Positions 49,283 through 49,633 of a stretch of 49,633 nt of DNA are shown in pieces (within the stretch, counting starts at the first letter, position 1; each line of letters starts with the position of its first letter). The stretch spans positions 1-49,633 of the forward strand of contig SFFW01000011.1 in NCBI GenBank assembly GCA_004556755.1, read 5' to 3'. The notes beneath the pieces were generated by a model. That model did no database searches and had not been told where the DNA came from. It worked only from the letters and a program-made list of their open reading frames with translations. This stretch comes from Clostridiales bacterium (lineage in GTDB: Bacteria; Bacillota; Clostridia; Oscillospirales; Oscillospiraceae). The position numbers were made by a program, and so were the translations under genes.

Positions 49283-49320
49283 TAAACAAAGACCGTCCTT
49301 CCCGGAGGGGAGGGGCGGTC
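49283..49320 (-). terminator. Leftward terminator inside the element
   Basis: GC-rich stem between GACCGTCCTTCCC (49291-49303) and GGGGAGGGGCGGTC (49307-49320), with two G-T pairs, followed on the minus strand by TTTGTTTATT. It could end or attenuate a leftward transcript before the small gene at 49230. Confidence 0.55.
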
Positions 49321-49414
49321 ATGATCTCTACAGCTTTCGCCTTCGGACAACGGCGCGGAGTCTCGCACATGAAATCGGGAAATCAAGTGCAGGTATGTCC
49401 GCGCTTTCAAGTTT

Positions 49415-49462
49415 TCAAGGATGACATGCGCAAATCTGAGCGGGCGTGGTTTTCTGTGACAT
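49415..49462 (-). CDS. Possible 15-residue leader peptide
   Basis: ATG at 49462 with GGAGGG five bases upstream; reads MSQKTTPAQICACHP then TGA. The following ~130 bases remain open in another frame and contain the terminator at 49283-49320. A translated leader ahead of a terminator is the usual plan of attenuation, but no antiterminator pairing was worked out. Confidence 0.35.
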   Translation of the reverse strand: MSQKTTPAQICACHP

Positions 49463-49592
49463 AGTACCCTCCTATTATCATTTTTCTGACAGCGTCAGTG
49501 GGCAGAACACCCTTGACACGCAAGTAAAAACAGCTACTGTTACATGTACGCTAAGTGTAACTGTAACGCTATCTGTAACGGAGGCCGGGAAA

Positions 49593-49633
49593 GTGTCTTG
49601 GGATTTGCTATATGAATGGCAGTCATCGGCTGA
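49593..49633 (+). CDS. Possible gene start, cut by window edge
   Basis: GTG at 49593 with GGAGG eight bases upstream, then 13 open codons (MSWDLLYEWQSSA) to the end of the window. Too short to identify; supported only by the ribosome binding site and the TTGACA upstream. Confidence 0.3.
   Translation, partial: MSWDLLYEWQSSA

Larger units (their letters stand above)
49231..49633. other. Element region with a possible leader peptide, terminator and repeats
   Basis: No long gene is seen. Contents: a short leftward frame with a strong ribosome binding site (49415-49462), a leftward terminator (about 49283-49320), repeats with CTGTAACG at 49561-49568 and 49573-49580 plus TGTAAC at about 49555, a rightward TTGACA at 49523-49528, and a possible rightward GTG start at 49593 behind GGAGG (reads MSWDLLYEWQSSA, cut by the window edge). 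Confidence 0.5.

Noticed and set aside
49555..49580. TGTAAC repeats as a CRISPR array or replication iterons.
   Set aside because: Only two or three short, closely spaced copies with no spacers of constant size; too few to support either reading.

Overview
The window looks like the chromosome of a Gram-positive, probably anaerobic, spore-lineage bacterium of class Clostridia (Oscillospirales/Ruminococcaceae-like; no rRNA is present, so lower ranks cannot be read). The evidence is the Firmicutes gene order gdpP-rplI-dnaB, a T-box leader on thrS, a complete ntp-type V-ATPase operon, a Bce-type antibiotic-sensing module, a MurT cell-wall ligase, the 3' part of the sporulation regulator gene spoVT, good sigma-A promoters with 17-bp spacers and strong GGAGG ribosome binding sites. 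Most of the window is moderately GC-rich and densely coded.

Layout. 1-900: an AT-rich stretch with only a broken gene, the start of a DUF5714 gene joined out of frame to the end of an arsenate-reductase-type phosphatase gene; it lies against the 3' end of a tRNA-Leu(CAG). 1180-3593: a DUF975 membrane protein and a beta-CASP ribonuclease. 3668-4102: two tandem paralogous mini membrane proteins. 4292-6300: thrS behind a T-box. 6325-9178: a P2-type ATPase behind a yybP-ykoY (Mn2+) riboswitch. 9205-18766: a long leftward run, gdpP, rplI, dnaB, tilS, hpt, ftsH, ychF and a TRIC/UPF0126 channel gene. 18907-20926: a sugar nucleotidyltransferase carrying a stub of a phosphomannomutase, then a LUD protein and a cupin. 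20973-29589: V-ATPase genes in the Enterococcus hirae order F-I-K-E-C-G-A-B-D, with a c subunit that keeps every Na+-binding residue. 30025-30909: a stand-alone E2-like acyltransferase fold without its catalytic histidine. 30956-36317: glmS, murT (no gatD beside it), an amidohydrolase and a PHP phosphoesterase. 36515-41118: response regulator, histidine kinase and BceAB-like ABC transporter. 41219-46577: an FMN-dependent hydroxy-acid oxidase, an SLC13/NhaD-like transporter, a membrane-anchored transglutaminase-like protein and typA.

46758-49633 (right edge): the end of an integrated mobile element. A large serine recombinase gene runs leftward and, without a stop codon, continues in frame into the last 149 codons of spoVT. 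The first ~30 codons of spoVT, which encode most of its DNA-binding domain, are not in the window and should lie at the far end of the element. The element therefore interrupts a sporulation gene, as skin interrupts sigK, but here its recombinase is also translationally fused to the GAF sensor domain of the interrupted regulator. This is the most unusual feature of the window.

How the parts fit: much of the window is housekeeping (translation: thrS, rplI, tilS, tRNA, typA; replication: dnaB; quality control: ftsH; second messenger: gdpP). The rest is envelope and ion physiology (V-ATPase, P-type ATPase, TRIC channel, MurT/GlmS, Bce module). Several genes carry visible RNA-level or DNA-level control: the T-box, the Mn2+ riboswitch, and inverted repeats upstream of the Bce transporter and the E2-like gene.
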